Assembly (NCBI GenBank): GCA_027492035.1 | Contig: JAOZFT010000015.1 | Span: 1 to 64,000, forward strand | Direction of reading: 5' to 3' | From: Thermoproteota archaeon | GTDB lineage: Archaea > Korarchaeota > JAOZGF01 > JAOZFZ01 | DNA length: 64,000 bases | Part shown: piece after piece, positions 30,366-40,294 of the stretch | How positions within the stretch are numbered: the first letter of the stretch is position 1 | Layout of the letters: every line of letters begins with the position of its first letter | Position numbers and translations under genes: made by a program | Notes under the pieces: generated by a model | The model's database searches: none | What the model was told of the DNA's origin: nothing | The model's input: the letters and a program-made list of their open reading frames with translations, nothing else

Positions 30366-31652
30366 GTGCCGAGATATGATGTAGTAGTGGTTGGGGCTGG
30401 AATTCTAGGTTTAACTTCAGCATATTACATAAAGAAGTGGAACCCGGACAAATCCGTCTTAGTTATTGATAAGTTCGCTTCAGCTGGCCAAGGGAACACT
30501 GCAAAAAGTGAAGCTTCATTCAGAAACGTTTTCTCCTCCAAGACAAATTTCTTTTTGGCTGACAGCTCTGTTGATTTTTATTTCCACCTCCAAAATGATC
30601 TAGGTTACAATCTTGGCTTGCATAAGATAGGATACTTATTTCTTTTAGGTGAAACAAGTTACAGAAAAGAAATAAATGTATTCAGAGAAGTTGAGAAGAA
30701 AGGGGTGGAAGTCGAGTACTTTGAAAAAGATGACTTGGAAAAAATGATTCCAGGCGTTGTTTTAGAATTCAGTAGCGAAGATGAGGAAGCTAAAAGACTT
30801 AACTTAGAAAACGTTGTGATGGGTGTTTTAGGTAAGAAATGCGGTTATTTAGACGCTGATTCGCTGGTGAAGTTTTACGAAGAAAGTTTTAAAAAAGAAG
30901 GAGGCCTTATTCAGTATAAAACATTGGTTACTGAATTAATTCTTGAACCCTTAGAAAAATACTGCATACCTGGTGAACCTTTTACGTGGCAAGAAGCAAA
31001 AATAATGGGAGTAAAAACAAATAGGGGGGAAATAAGGGCTGACACTGTGGTAGTGGCAGCAGGTGCTTGGTCAAACATCCTCCTTGACCCTGTAGGAATA
31101 GATGCAAGGGTGAAACCTAAGAAAAGACAAATTTTTGTGTTGAAAGGGGAAAGCCTTGAGCCATTATTTAACATTAAAGGGTTCAACAAGGAGAGGGTTC
31201 TTCCATTTGTGGCTATGCCTACAGCAGAGATTTACCTCAGGCCATGTATAGAGGAGAAAACTTTCTGGGTTGGTTGCACAGATGAGTTGGGGAGGAAATT
31301 TGAGCTCGAAGAAGACCCTCAACCAGAAAAATACTTTTACATTTACGGGATCAGGCTTGTACTGGAAAAGTACTTTCCCCATTTCAGGAACCTTAAACCG
31401 CTTAATGCATGGGCTGGTCAATACACACAAAACTCTTTAGATGCAAACCCTTACATTTTTGAGGAGGCTGGTGTAATAACTGTTACAGGAGCAAGTGGAA
31501 GCGGAATACTTAAAGGAGATGCAATCGGCAGAGTAGCAGCTGCTTTATATATGGGTGAAGACTACGCCGAACTTTATGGCGGAAGGAAATTTAAAGTAAG
31601 TGACCTTGGAGTGGATGAAAGAAAGGCTGAAAAGGAAGAGTTAGTGCTCTAA
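30366..31652 (+). CDS. FAD-dependent amine/D-amino acid oxidoreductase, copy 1
   Basis: The 428-residue protein of the DAO superfamily (sarcosine oxidase, dimethylglycine and D-amino acid dehydrogenases) starts with VVVGAGILGLTSAYYIKK and contains AGAWSNILLDPVG, PKKRQIFVLKGE and a C-terminal YAELYGGRKFKVSD. It probably oxidises a C-N bond of a secondary or tertiary amine, for example an N-methyl group left after MttB action, or D-proline. Its GTG start follows GAGGC. A close paralogue lies at 53664; each is next to an mttB gene. No partner subunit is present, so the electron acceptor is unknown. Confidence 0.85.
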   Translation: MPRYDVVVVGAGILGLTSAYYIKKWNPDKSVLVIDKFASAGQGNTAKSEASFRNVFSSKTNFFLADSSVDFYFHLQNDLGYNLGLHKIGYLFLLGETSYRKEINVFREVEKKGVEVEYFEKDDLEKMIPGVVLEFSSEDEEAKRLNLENVVMGVLGKKCGYLDADSLVKFYEESFKKEGGLIQYKTLVTELILEPLEKYCIPGEPFTWQEAKIMGVKTNRGEIRADTVVVAAGAWSNILLDPVGIDARVKPKKRQIFVLKGESLEPLFNIKGFNKERVLPFVAMPTAEIYLRPCIEEKTFWVGCTDELGRKFELEEDPQPEKYFYIYGIRLVLEKYFPHFRNLKPLNAWAGQYTQNSLDANPYIFEEAGVITVTGASGSGILKGDAIGRVAAALYMGEDYAELYGGRKFKVSDLGVDERKAEKEELVL

Positions 31653-31744
31653 TAAAAAAATTATTTATTTTCAAAAAGTTTGTTTACGAAGTTTTTTTGT
31701 AACCTACTCCTTTAAATTTTAACTTTTTAAGGAGTTAATTAGTT

Positions 31745-33034
31745 ATGAAAAAGACACTGATTAAAAATTTAGAGGGTGTACCCCAAACCAAACTTCTTTA
31801 TTTTAAAGACCCTTACAAATTCAAGTTTAAGGCAGAAATTTTGAAAAAATGGGAAGTAAATGGGAAAATGTATATAGTACTGGACAAAACCTATTTCTAT
31901 CCAGAAGGTGGAGGCCAGCCATCAGACAAAGGTTATGTCTCAGTTGAGGATAAAAAGTACTCGGTTGTGGATGTGCAGAAAATTAAGGGCGTCATTGTTC
32001 ATGAGTGTGTCCCTTCAACTACTAAATCCTTAGAGGGAAAAGAGGCTTTAGGTGAGATTGATTCTAAAAGAAGAGTTTCTAATATGCGTTGCCACACAGC
32101 CTCACACATAGTGATGTCTGCTATCGAAAAAGTTAAGGGAAAGGCACAGTACGCAGGTTTTGGAATAGAGGAAGGTAAAGTTAGGTTAGATGTTCAAACT
32201 GAGAAAATAACACCCGAAGACTTAGAGGAAATAGAAAGGCGTTCAAACAAAGTTATTTACCAAGCCATACCTGTAAAAACATACTTTGTTTCAAGGAGTG
32301 AACTGGAAAAGATTCTGACCGGTCTCCACTGGGCAAAGGAAATACCCCTAGAGGAAAAAGTGAGGATAGTAGAGATTGAGGGTTTCGACAAAAGTATCTG
32401 CAGCGGAACACATTGTTTAAACACTATTGAAATAGGGATGATCAAAGTAATTAACAAGTTTAGGCTACAGAAGGGGGTTGAAAGGATAGAGTTCTTAGTT
32501 GGGGAGGAAGCAGTTAATGAAACCCTGGACTACATGAACAAATTAAGTTCTTTAGCTAGGAAACTGAATATTTCAGCAGAAGAAATACCTAATGTCCTTA
32601 TGAAGTTAAGGAATGAGAAAAAGAGAATGGAAAAAGAAATTGAAGAAATGAAGCAAGAGTTAACTGAATCAAAATTCAGAAACTTGATAAGTAAAAAAGA
32701 GCTGATAGGAACTGTGGAGGTAGTAACTGGGCTCTTAAGGGAAGCAAACGCCAAAACCCTGGGGAGACTGGTGAAAAAGGAGATAGAGGAAAACGAAAAT
32801 TTATTCATTGCTGTGGGGGGATTAAGTGGAAAACCAGCATTAGTTGCTGGAGGTGGGTCTCAACTTATTAAGAAAGGATTAAACGTAAGTCAGGTAGTCA
32901 GTGAAGTATGTCAAACATTGGGTGGGAGAGGTGGAGGGTCGAAAAACATAGGTTTTGGTGGAGGTTTAACAAGTGAAAACATTGCGAAAGCCGTTGAAAA
33001 AGTGAAAGAAAGAATTGTGTCATTCATTAAATGA
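31745..33034 (+). CDS. alaX: AlaX-type alanyl-tRNA editing protein, long form
   Basis: The 429-residue protein has a beta-barrel with YPEGGGQPSDKG, the editing core with zinc ligands His117, His121 (CHTASH) and Cys219, His223 (CSGTHC), a coiled coil (about 275-320), and a DHHA1 domain with GGRGGGSKNIGFGGG. This is the AlaX-L form that hydrolyses Ser- or Gly-charged tRNA-Ala in trans. No AlaRS catalytic domain is present. It is the only translation-linked gene in the catabolic island, which may matter if the island raises the level of unusual amino acids. AAGGAG precedes the ATG. Confidence 0.9.
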   Translation: MKKTLIKNLEGVPQTKLLYFKDPYKFKFKAEILKKWEVNGKMYIVLDKTYFYPEGGGQPSDKGYVSVEDKKYSVVDVQKIKGVIVHECVPSTTKSLEGKEALGEIDSKRRVSNMRCHTASHIVMSAIEKVKGKAQYAGFGIEEGKVRLDVQTEKITPEDLEEIERRSNKVIYQAIPVKTYFVSRSELEKILTGLHWAKEIPLEEKVRIVEIEGFDKSICSGTHCLNTIEIGMIKVINKFRLQKGVERIEFLVGEEAVNETLDYMNKLSSLARKLNISAEEIPNVLMKLRNEKKRMEKEIEEMKQELTESKFRNLISKKELIGTVEVVTGLLREANAKTLGRLVKKEIEENENLFIAVGGLSGKPALVAGGGSQLIKKGLNVSQVVSEVCQTLGGRGGGSKNIGFGGGLTSENIAKAVEKVKERIVSFIK

Positions 33035-33068
33035 ACGAGATTTGTTTCCTTACCCCAAAGTTCTCATT

Positions 33069-34052
33069 TTAAAGGGGGAAGTGTTTGCCTACCCCCTCTT
33101 GCAGAGACTTGGTGTAAGCATGTTTTGCTGTAACGGCATCTTGAACAGCTAACCCTACAGATTTCCAAAGGGTCACTTCATCCCTTGAAACTCTACCCTT
33201 TTTTAAACCAGTAACTACCTCCCCTAGTTCTGCGTAGACATGGCCTTCAGTTATTGCCCCCTCTTTTATGGGAATTATTATGTCTCCAGATTCCGCTAAC
33301 ACTGCCTCTTTTGAATCAACAAAAACTTTTGATTTCTTAACAGTTTCCGTATCCAACTCTCTTGCGTCTTTCCCCATCCAACCAATTGAGTTAACATGTG
33401 TTCCAGGTTTAATCCATTCCCCCTTTAAAACAGGTTTAACCGAGGTTGTGGCCACTATTAAAACATCACTTGGTTCAACTGCTTTTTCTGCAGTTTCCAC
33501 GCTTCTGCCTTCAATCCTAAACCTTTCATTAATTTTTTCAGCTAACTCTTCAGCTTTGTCTTTCACAACATCATAAACTAAAACTGTTTCTATTTCCCTT
33601 ACTTCTTTCACAGCCCACACTTGGGTAAATGCTTGTTTTCCAGCCCCTATTACCCCCAAAACCTTAGAGTCTTTGCGAGATAAATACTTAGTTGCTAAAC
33701 CAGTTGCAGCACCTGTTCTTAAAGCAGTTATGTAACTTCCATCCATAAAAGCTAAAGGTTCACCTGTTTCCGGGTTGTTAAGCTGGATAGTTGCATATAT
33801 TGTAGGTAACTTATGTTTAACAATGTTATCGGGGTATACTGAAACAATTTTGACAGCTAAAGAGTTAAGGGGTTCAACGTAAGCCGGCATGTAAAGCATT
33901 GTGCCTCTATATTTTTTAATATTTATTATCGGCCTTAATGGAACTTCCGTTTCTCCCTTAACAAATGCTGAAAAGGCCTTCTCCATTAAATCAATAACTT
34001 CTTTCATATCCAGAACTTTCTTTAAGTCTTTTTCAGTTAAAAGTAAAACCAA
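33069..34052 (-). CDS. Ornithine cyclodeaminase / archaeal alanine dehydrogenase family
   Basis: The 327-residue NAD(P) enzyme has RTGAATGLATKYL, the Rossmann GVIGAGKQA and SVGLAVQDAV of the ornithine cyclodeaminase/mu-crystallin family. Members act as ornithine cyclodeaminase, alanine dehydrogenase, or delta1-pyrroline-2-carboxylate reductase. With proline racemase and a DAO-type enzyme nearby, the last activity (turning the D-proline oxidation product back to L-proline) is attractive, but sequence alone does not decide. The TTG at 34052, eight bases after GGTGAGGTG, is preferred over the GTG at 34061 that touches that site. Confidence 0.85.
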   Translation of the reverse strand: MVLLLTEKDLKKVLDMKEVIDLMEKAFSAFVKGETEVPLRPIINIKKYRGTMLYMPAYVEPLNSLAVKIVSVYPDNIVKHKLPTIYATIQLNNPETGEPLAFMDGSYITALRTGAATGLATKYLSRKDSKVLGVIGAGKQAFTQVWAVKEVREIETVLVYDVVKDKAEELAEKINERFRIEGRSVETAEKAVEPSDVLIVATTSVKPVLKGEWIKPGTHVNSIGWMGKDARELDTETVKKSKVFVDSKEAVLAESGDIIIPIKEGAITEGHVYAELGEVVTGLKKGRVSRDEVTLWKSVGLAVQDAVTAKHAYTKSLQEGVGKHFPL

Positions 34053-34269
34053 ATATTTCACACCTCACCTAACTAAGGGTATTCTCACTAAAATTTTTTG
34101 TTAACTCAGTTTCAAATACCTTCTTGTTTAGGATTTTTTTACCAAGAATTACTGCCTTTTTTTTAAGGTGTTGTAAAAAGTTAATGTTGCAAAAAAGAAT
34201 TATTGGAAAAAAACTTAAACTTTTAAAAAAATTTTGAAAGGGAAGTATTATAACCTGTAGCTTTTGGTG

Positions 34270-36111
34270 ATGAAGTTGCATGGTTGGAATGGTAAAATCT
34301 TAAGGGTGAATCTATCTAGCTCGAAAGTATCTGTTCAAAAGTATGGGGCAGATTTTGCTTTGAAATTCATTGGAGGCAGGGGATTCGCAGTTAAGATTTT
34401 ATGGGATGAACTTAAATCTGGGGTGGATGCTCTCTCTCCATTGAATAAACTTGTTATAGCTGCTGGTCCGTTAACAGGTCTACCTGGGCCAAGTACAGGT
34501 AAACTTGTGCTTGCAGCTAAAAGCCCTTTAACGAATGGGTATGGAGACGGGAACATAGGTGGGTTAGCAGCTGTGCATTTAAGAAAAGCAGGTTATGATG
34601 CTTTAGTAATTGAAGGAAAAGCTGAAAAACCTTCCTACTTATATGTAGAAAACGAAAATGTAAGTTTGTTAAGTGCTGACGGTATATGGGGGGAGACAAC
34701 ATTTAAGGCTGAAAATAAATTGAGAGAGGTTCATGGGAGGAATATAGGGGTTTTAGTAATTGGACCAGCAGGAGAGAACCTGGTTAAATACGCAACTGTA
34801 ATTTCTCAAGAGGGAAGGGCTGGTGGAAGGCCGGGTATAGGTGCAGTTATGGGTTCAAAGAATCTAAAAGCCATTGTGCTTAAAGGAACAAAGGAAATTT
34901 CTTTAGCAGACCCAAAAAAACATAAAGAAACAGTGAAGGAATGTTACAAATCTATACAGGAAAACGAGAATTATTCTTTCTGGGTGAGACAGGGAACCAT
35001 GGGTGTAGTGGAGTGGTGTCAAGAAAACAGTACACTGCCCACTTTTAATTTCAGAGAAGGAGTTTTTGAGTTTTCAAGGATGATTGACGGTTACACTATG
35101 GAAGCCATGAAAATAAGTAGAAGGGGGTGCCCTAACTGTAACATGATGTGTGGAAATGTGGTTGTTGATTTGGAGAGAAAAGATTCTGAGTTAGATTACG
35201 AAAACGTAGCAATGCTTGGTTCAAACATTGGTTTAGGTCACCTGGGAAAAGTTTCGGTTTTAAATAGGTTAGCTGACGAATACGGAATAGATACGATTTC
35301 ATTGGGTTCAAACTTAGCTTTTGCAATGGAGGCTACAGAGAAAGGTTTATGGAAGGATGGAATTGAGTGGGGAGACTTCGAAGCTGCAAAAGCACTCGTT
35401 GAAGACATTACATATCGCAAAGGTCAAGGTAACCTGTTAGCTGAAGGAGTAAAAAGGGCTTCTGAAGAACTGGGTGGTGGATCTGAACAATGGGCTATTC
35501 ACGTTAAAGGACTTGAAGTTTCTGCTTATGACTGTCATACAGCCCCTGGAATGGCTCTAGCTTACGGCACTTCACCAATAGGTGCCCACCATAAAGATGC
35601 ATGGGTTATTTCATGGGAAGTAAGCACAAACAGGTTAGGATATGGAAAAGAAAAAGTTGATAAAGTAATAGAATTCCAAAGGATCCGTGGAGGAATGTTT
35701 GAAACGTTAGTCGCCTGCAGACTCCCATGGATAGAGCTTAATTTCAGTCTTGAGTGGTACGTGAAGTTGTTTAAAACAGTTACGGGTATAAGTTTAACAT
35801 TGAATGAACTGGCTGGAACCGTTGCAGACAGGATTTATTGTTTAATGAGAGCTTTCTGGGTTAGAGAGTATGGTGAAAAGTGGAACAAAGAAATGGACTA
35901 TCCACCATCCAGATGGTTCAATGAACCATTAACTAAAGGGCCTTTTAAAGGAGGAAAGCTGGACATGAAAAAGTATGAAGAAACACTTTTGCTGTACTAC
36001 CGAGAGAGGGGGTGGGATGAACGAGGCATCCCCAAAAAAAGTACCTTTGATAAATTGGGTCTCCAAAAGGAAGCAGTTGAACTTGGTAAACATGTCTCTT
36101 TAATCCCCTGA
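34270..36111 (+). CDS. aor: Tungsten aldehyde:ferredoxin oxidoreductase
   Basis: The 613-residue enzyme has the AOR layout: [26 protein letters not shown], an N-terminal tungstopterin domain, cluster ligands C-P-N-C-N-M-M-C at about 287-294 with a fourth Cys in VACRLPW near 480, and a C-terminal pterin-binding domain. AOR oxidises aldehydes to acids with reduction of ferredoxin. In this island it could remove aldehydes formed from 2-oxo acids (by IorAB) or from demethylation. ATG 34270 is chosen; TTG 34264 adds two residues. It stands alone on the plus strand. Confidence 0.92.
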   Translation: MKLHGWNGKILRVNLSSSKVSVQKYGADFALKFIGGRGFAVKILWDELKSGVDALSPLNKLVIAAGPLTGLPGPSTGKLVLAAKSPLTNGYGDGNIGGLAAVHLRKAGYDALVIEGKAEKPSYLYVENENVSLLSADGIWGETTFKAENKLREVHGRNIGVLVIGPAGENLVKYATVISQEGRAGGRPGIGAVMGSKNLKAIVLKGTKEISLADPKKHKETVKECYKSIQENENYSFWVRQGTMGVVEWCQENSTLPTFNFREGVFEFSRMIDGYTMEAMKISRRGCPNCNMMCGNVVVDLERKDSELDYENVAMLGSNIGLGHLGKVSVLNRLADEYGIDTISLGSNLAFAMEATEKGLWKDGIEWGDFEAAKALVEDITYRKGQGNLLAEGVKRASEELGGGSEQWAIHVKGLEVSAYDCHTAPGMALAYGTSPIGAHHKDAWVISWEVSTNRLGYGKEKVDKVIEFQRIRGGMFETLVACRLPWIELNFSLEWYVKLFKTVTGISLTLNELAGTVADRIYCLMRAFWVREYGEKWNKEMDYPPSRWFNEPLTKGPFKGGKLDMKKYEETLLLYYRERGWDERGIPKKSTFDKLGLQKEAVELGKHVSLIP

Positions 36112-36244
36112 GAAAAACAGAGTTTGAGGTATCAATTACTTATAATGCTCCACACATAAAAAGATAAGCCCCCTCCCCTTTTTTCAGAGTCCTTCTGAAA
36201 CAGGCGTCCTTTGACCTTTACTTTGCTTCTTTAAAACAACTCTT

Positions 36245-36760
36245 TTACTCCTTTTTAATCTTGAAAATCGCTATTTCGTCGGTGGTTTGGATTTGTTCTA
36301 AACTCACACCCAAAGCTTCTTCTAAATACCCTTGTAGCAGTTCCTTTGGAAAGAAGGGGTATTGAACAATAATTTTTCCATTTTCAAGTTTAAAATGTCC
36401 CCATCCTATTTGCGACAGAATTTTAAAAGCTATTCCCCAGTTCTCTTTCTTTCTTGGGTCAACACCAAAATTGGCGAGACATGAATCAACCATTGTTTTA
36501 CCCATTTCTCTTCCCCCTTTAACCAATTGTTTTTTGGAAAGATTACTCAAGAGATTGTTTATGCTTCTTTGGTTTACAATTGCTCTTCTAAACCCCCTTA
36601 TGAAAATTAAAGGTTCTTTCCATTCAAAAATTGAAAGCTCAAACGCTTTCTTAAGGGCTTTAATAACTATTTCTCTCTTGCTTTTAGCAGTTCCTTTCTT
36701 GATTAACTCCTCCATGGTGCTGTAAATGTCTTCAGGCAAATTAATAGTTAAGACAGGCAT
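36245..36760 (-). CDS. RHH-type regulator with C-terminal sensor-like domain
   Basis: The 171-residue protein begins with a ribbon-helix-helix fold (PVLTINLPEDIYSTMEELI and SKREIVIKALKKAF). The C-terminal 100 residues contain GWGHFKLENGKIIVQYPFF and a LGVSLEQIQTTDEIAIFKI ending, reminiscent of small-molecule-binding V4R-like domains, though I am not sure. The ATG at 36760 follows AAGGTG at eight bases; a GTG at 36769 overlaps that site. It lies downstream of the EamA transporter and LarA-like genes on the same strand and may regulate them. Confidence 0.65.
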   Translation of the reverse strand: MPVLTINLPEDIYSTMEELIKKGTAKSKREIVIKALKKAFELSIFEWKEPLIFIRGFRRAIVNQRSINNLLSNLSKKQLVKGGREMGKTMVDSCLANFGVDPRKKENWGIAFKILSQIGWGHFKLENGKIIVQYPFFPKELLQGYLEEALGVSLEQIQTTDEIAIFKIKKE

Positions 36761-36853
36761 GGAAGACACCTTTTTCGTTGAATAAGAATAATTCCTTGTT
36801 TAAAGTATAACGTTTACATTCGTTTTCAAAGTATTTATTTTTAAGTTGTTTTT

Positions 36854-37726
36854 TCAGAATGCGAGAGCTACTAAACCCACTAAAACAACTGTTACTCCTA
36901 TTTTTTGATGTGTTAGAACCCTTTCTCCCAAAAACAAATGCGCAAGTACAAGTGTTAATGCCGGGTAACTTGTAGCTATCGGGGACATCAAAGAAACCAT
37001 CACTCCACTTCCAAGCCCAAACATAAAGGTTAAGTTTCCAGCCATACTTGAAACTCCACTCGCAAGCGAAAAAGAAAAATGTTTCTGCGACTTCACTTCT
37101 CTCAATTTCAGTTTAGCCATGATTGAGAAGAGGAGTAAATAAAAAGTTGTTAATGATCTTACACCTAAGAAGGCTAAAAGTTCAGTTGCTTCTTTAACAA
37201 GGGGTTTATAAAGGCACCAGGTGAAACCGAAACATAAAACCGATACTAAAGCGAAATTTAAACCTATAATTAGTTTTAAACTTTTTTTCACTCCCTTTAT
37301 TTCTTCAAAATCAATTGAAGCAAGGGACACACCTAAAAAAACTATCAAAATACCTATTGTTTCTATTAAACTTAGCCTTTCGTTCAAGAAAAAGTACGAT
37401 AAAACAATTGCAAATGCTGCTCCTCCGGAGTTGGCTATGGGAGCCATCAAGGAAATTTTACCGTATTTCAAAGATTTAATGTACATGTAGTAGCCAAGAG
37501 TGTAAAATAAACTTGTTGAAATGAAAAGGAGGAAAATTTCTTTAGTAGGGGCGGGGAAACTTGACTGGAATGGAAGGAAGAGTAAGCCGGCAATTAAACC
37601 CGTTAATTGGATGTAAAAAGTTGTTTTTAACTCATTTATTCTTTCAAGTGCTAATTTGGCAAGGAAATCCCCTGTGCCGAAGAAAAGGAGGGTGAGAATG
37701 CCGTAAACAGGCCCAGGGATTAGCAT
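36854..37726 (-). CDS. EamA/DMT-superfamily transporter
   Basis: The 290-residue protein has ten predicted membrane spans in two EamA repeats, with the GxxxYxxxY-like FYTLGYYMYIKSLKYG and a second repeat AGNLTFMFGLGSGVMVSLMSPIATSYPALT. DMT transporters move amino acids, nucleotide precursors or other metabolites, often as exporters. The gene starts 17 bp after the LarA-like gene stop, so they are co-transcribed; the transporter may carry the hydroxy acid substrate or a product. Confidence 0.85.
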   Translation of the reverse strand: MLIPGPVYGILTLLFFGTGDFLAKLALERINELKTTFYIQLTGLIAGLLFLPFQSSFPAPTKEIFLLFISTSLFYTLGYYMYIKSLKYGKISLMAPIANSGGAAFAIVLSYFFLNERLSLIETIGILIVFLGVSLASIDFEEIKGVKKSLKLIIGLNFALVSVLCFGFTWCLYKPLVKEATELLAFLGVRSLTTFYLLLFSIMAKLKLREVKSQKHFSFSLASGVSSMAGNLTFMFGLGSGVMVSLMSPIATSYPALTLVLAHLFLGERVLTHQKIGVTVVLVGLVALAF

Positions 37727-37743
37727 TCAACCATCTGCCTTTT

Positions 37744-39027
37744 TTAAAGTGTAGGGATAGTTATTGAACCATAGGGAACAACTAACACTTCAGCGTCTCT
37801 ACCTTGTAGTTGAAAAGCCTTGTTTAACGCCTCCTCTACTGTATCTTCTCTTTTGAAACCGAATACTGAAAGATCCTCATTTGAAAGGTTACCGGAAACA
37901 ACAGACACGTTAACTTTCTCTCTTAAAAATGAAAGTTCATAAACCATGCATCCTAACACACTTGAAAGCCTCCCCTCCTCAACTAAATTCAGGATATCTT
38001 CAGGTTTCAGGGAGAAAATCTCCTTTTCATGTTTAATAATGTGCTCGGAAACTCCTTCATAGCATGGTGAAACATAAATTAAGGAACCGTTATCCTTAAT
38101 GATTGGTTCAACTGATGCAAGAGCTCTTGTACCTCCCTGTAGAAAACTTACGTCATGTTCTTTGAATCCGCTGCTGCACACAACAATATCTGCTTTTCCT
38201 GGAGATTTTATCCTTGCAAATTCATCAAGTTTCTTTACTCCTTCCCGATGAGCCTTTACTATGTCTCCAGAAACAACTTCCACTATTTTTTTCTTATGGT
38301 TCAGGACAGTGTTCACAACCATGTCCACGTTTGTTTTTGAACCTGCTTCTTCTATATCTTCCCTGACTAAGTTCCCTTTCAATACCCCAAATAAACTTGA
38401 CCTTTTAATTTTGGCTAAAACCTTTGTAAATAATGAATGATTTTTCTCTATTGTTTCTCGGCTTGAAACACCTGGCAGAACAGTTTTAGCTCCCCCTGAA
38501 TAACCTGCAAGCATACATGGAGTTATATTACCTGTAATTATCTTTATTTCCGCTTCAGCAAAGTCCTTATTAACTTTTAAAGGAGTCAAGTTAGCTGTAA
38601 CCCCTAAATAAACATTTGTTTCGCTATCCGGGTCATGATTAAACACCTTTACCTTCCCAATAACTTCCTCTCCCACATTTCTCTTTATTAGCTCCATCGA
38701 ATCAGGTCGATGGAGACCTGTAGCAATAATCACTTTCAGATTTTCATACTTAACTCCCCTACCGTGAAGTTCTTTTAGGAGCACCGATAAAATTTCTTTA
38801 TTAGGTGTGGGCCTTGTACTATCTGTTACAGCTATGGCTACATCCTTCCCCTTTAAATTTTGTGAAAAAAGTGAATTTTTGCCTACTGGGTTATTTAACG
38901 CCTTCTTCACTAATTCCTTCACTTTTACATCTTTAACTGTGTCCTTAGGTGTTAGAACCCCCTTAACATTTCCCCTATCTACAGTAAACTTTAAGAACGT
39001 TTCTCCATAGGGCACCTCCACTTCCAT
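37744..39027 (-). CDS. LarA-family nickel-pincer racemase homologue
   Basis: The 427-residue protein matches the lactate racemase family: SDSTRPTP-type (TDSTRPTP, 68-75), GLHRP with His106, AGYSGGAKTVLPG with Lys181 (the residue that ties the nickel-pincer nucleotide), and His197 in KNHSLF (nickel ligand). The second acid/base His of LarA (His174), expected ten residues before the Lys, is Cys171 here. LarA homologues racemise various 2-hydroxy acids. The cofactor genes larB, larC and larE are not in the window. AGGTG precedes the ATG. In an operon with the EamA transporter. Confidence 0.82.
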   Translation of the reverse strand: MEVEVPYGETFLKFTVDRGNVKGVLTPKDTVKDVKVKELVKKALNNPVGKNSLFSQNLKGKDVAIAVTDSTRPTPNKEILSVLLKELHGRGVKYENLKVIIATGLHRPDSMELIKRNVGEEVIGKVKVFNHDPDSETNVYLGVTANLTPLKVNKDFAEAEIKIITGNITPCMLAGYSGGAKTVLPGVSSRETIEKNHSLFTKVLAKIKRSSLFGVLKGNLVREDIEEAGSKTNVDMVVNTVLNHKKKIVEVVSGDIVKAHREGVKKLDEFARIKSPGKADIVVCSSGFKEHDVSFLQGGTRALASVEPIIKDNGSLIYVSPCYEGVSEHIIKHEKEIFSLKPEDILNLVEEGRLSSVLGCMVYELSFLREKVNVSVVSGNLSNEDLSVFGFKREDTVEEALNKAFQLQGRDAEVLVVPYGSITIPTL

Positions 39028-39212
39028 CCATTACACCTATACTTCCTGGTACTTATTTTCGATTCATATTTAATTTTCCCAAGCATTCTTCGGCCAATGT
39101 ATTAATATGGATTTAAAAAGATGGATATATTTAAAAATCTGTTGAATTTTATTTCGTTAAGGGCAGATTGGAAAACATTTTCCTCCTTATATGAAAGGCT
39201 AAGGGCGGAAAG

Positions 39213-40265
39213 GTGAGTAAAGTGAGTAATAGAGTAAAAATAATAATGTATGGGCTTGGCTACATGGGAAAAGAAATTGCTAAACTGTTACTGAAAAAGA
39301 AAGGGGTTGAAATAGTTGGTGCCATAGATATCTCTAAAGACATTGTTGGAAAGGATTTAGGAGAAGTTTTAGGGGTAAAAAAAGATTTAGGTGTAACTGT
39401 GACTGACGACTCCAAATCTCTTCTTTCAAAAGTTGAGTCAGACATAGTTGCGCATGCAACAACTTCCTATTTAACTCAAACATTTTCGCAAATATCTGAA
39501 TGCGTAATGGAGGGTTTTAATGTCATATCTACATGTGAAGAACTCTCTTACCCTTTCAAAAAACATCCTGAACTTGCAAATAAGCTTGACAGGTTAGCTA
39601 AAGAAAACGGTGTAACAGTTTTAGGTACAGGGATAAACCCCGGTTTCTTAATGGACACTTTACCAATAGTGTTAACTGGGCTTTGTCAAGACGTTAAAAA
39701 GGTGAAAGTGACCAGGATGATGTATTCAGGTAACCGTAGAATACCTTTCCAGAAAAAGATAGGTACAGGGCTTTCCCCTAACGAATTTAAGCAAAAAATT
39801 GAGAAGAAAGAAATAACTGGACATGTTGGTTTAAACGAATCAATTGCACACATTGCCGCTGCTCTAGGATGGGAACTGGAAAAAATAGTGGAAGAACCTC
39901 CTGAACCTATAATTGCAGAAAAAGAACTTAAAACAAGCTATACTACAGTAAAAAGGGGCCAAGTTGCAGGGTTAAAAAGTGTAGGTAGAGGATTAATTCA
40001 AGGGAGGGAAGTCATAACTTTGGAGTTTATTTCCCATGCAAGCGTCGAGGAACCATATGATGAGGTAATAATTGAAGGTACTCCTTCAATACATGAAAAG
40101 ATAATTGGTGGAGTTCATGGAGACCTAGGTACAGTGGCAATGGTGGTTAATATGATACCTAAAGTGATTAACGCAAGGCCTGGATTGTTAACAATGAGAG
40201 ATATGCCTCTACCCTCAGCTGTGCTAGAAGATATGAGAATTTACTTAGAATGGGAAACTCCTTAA
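39213..40265 (+). CDS. 2,4-diaminopentanoate dehydrogenase-like NAD(P) enzyme
   Basis: The 350-residue protein has a Rossmann start (IIMYGLGYMGKEIAKLLLKK), and GTGINPGFLMDTLP, a hallmark of 2,4-diaminopentanoate dehydrogenases (Ord) and their relatives, which carry a dihydrodipicolinate-reductase-like N-terminal domain. Ord works in clostridial oxidative ornithine breakdown. The other genes of that pathway (ornithine aminomutase, OrtAB) are absent here, so the substrate may differ, for example another amine of similar shape. The start may be GTG 39213 or 39222; the AGGTGA site fits the second. First gene of an operon with iorAB. Confidence 0.8.
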   Translation: MSKVSNRVKIIMYGLGYMGKEIAKLLLKKKGVEIVGAIDISKDIVGKDLGEVLGVKKDLGVTVTDDSKSLLSKVESDIVAHATTSYLTQTFSQISECVMEGFNVISTCEELSYPFKKHPELANKLDRLAKENGVTVLGTGINPGFLMDTLPIVLTGLCQDVKKVKVTRMMYSGNRRIPFQKKIGTGLSPNEFKQKIEKKEITGHVGLNESIAHIAAALGWELEKIVEEPPEPIIAEKELKTSYTTVKRGQVAGLKSVGRGLIQGREVITLEFISHASVEEPYDEVIIEGTPSIHEKIIGGVHGDLGTVAMVVNMIPKVINARPGLLTMRDMPLPSAVLEDMRIYLEWETP

Positions 40266-40294
40266 CTTTTAAACTAAACAGGGGCTTGTAGGAG

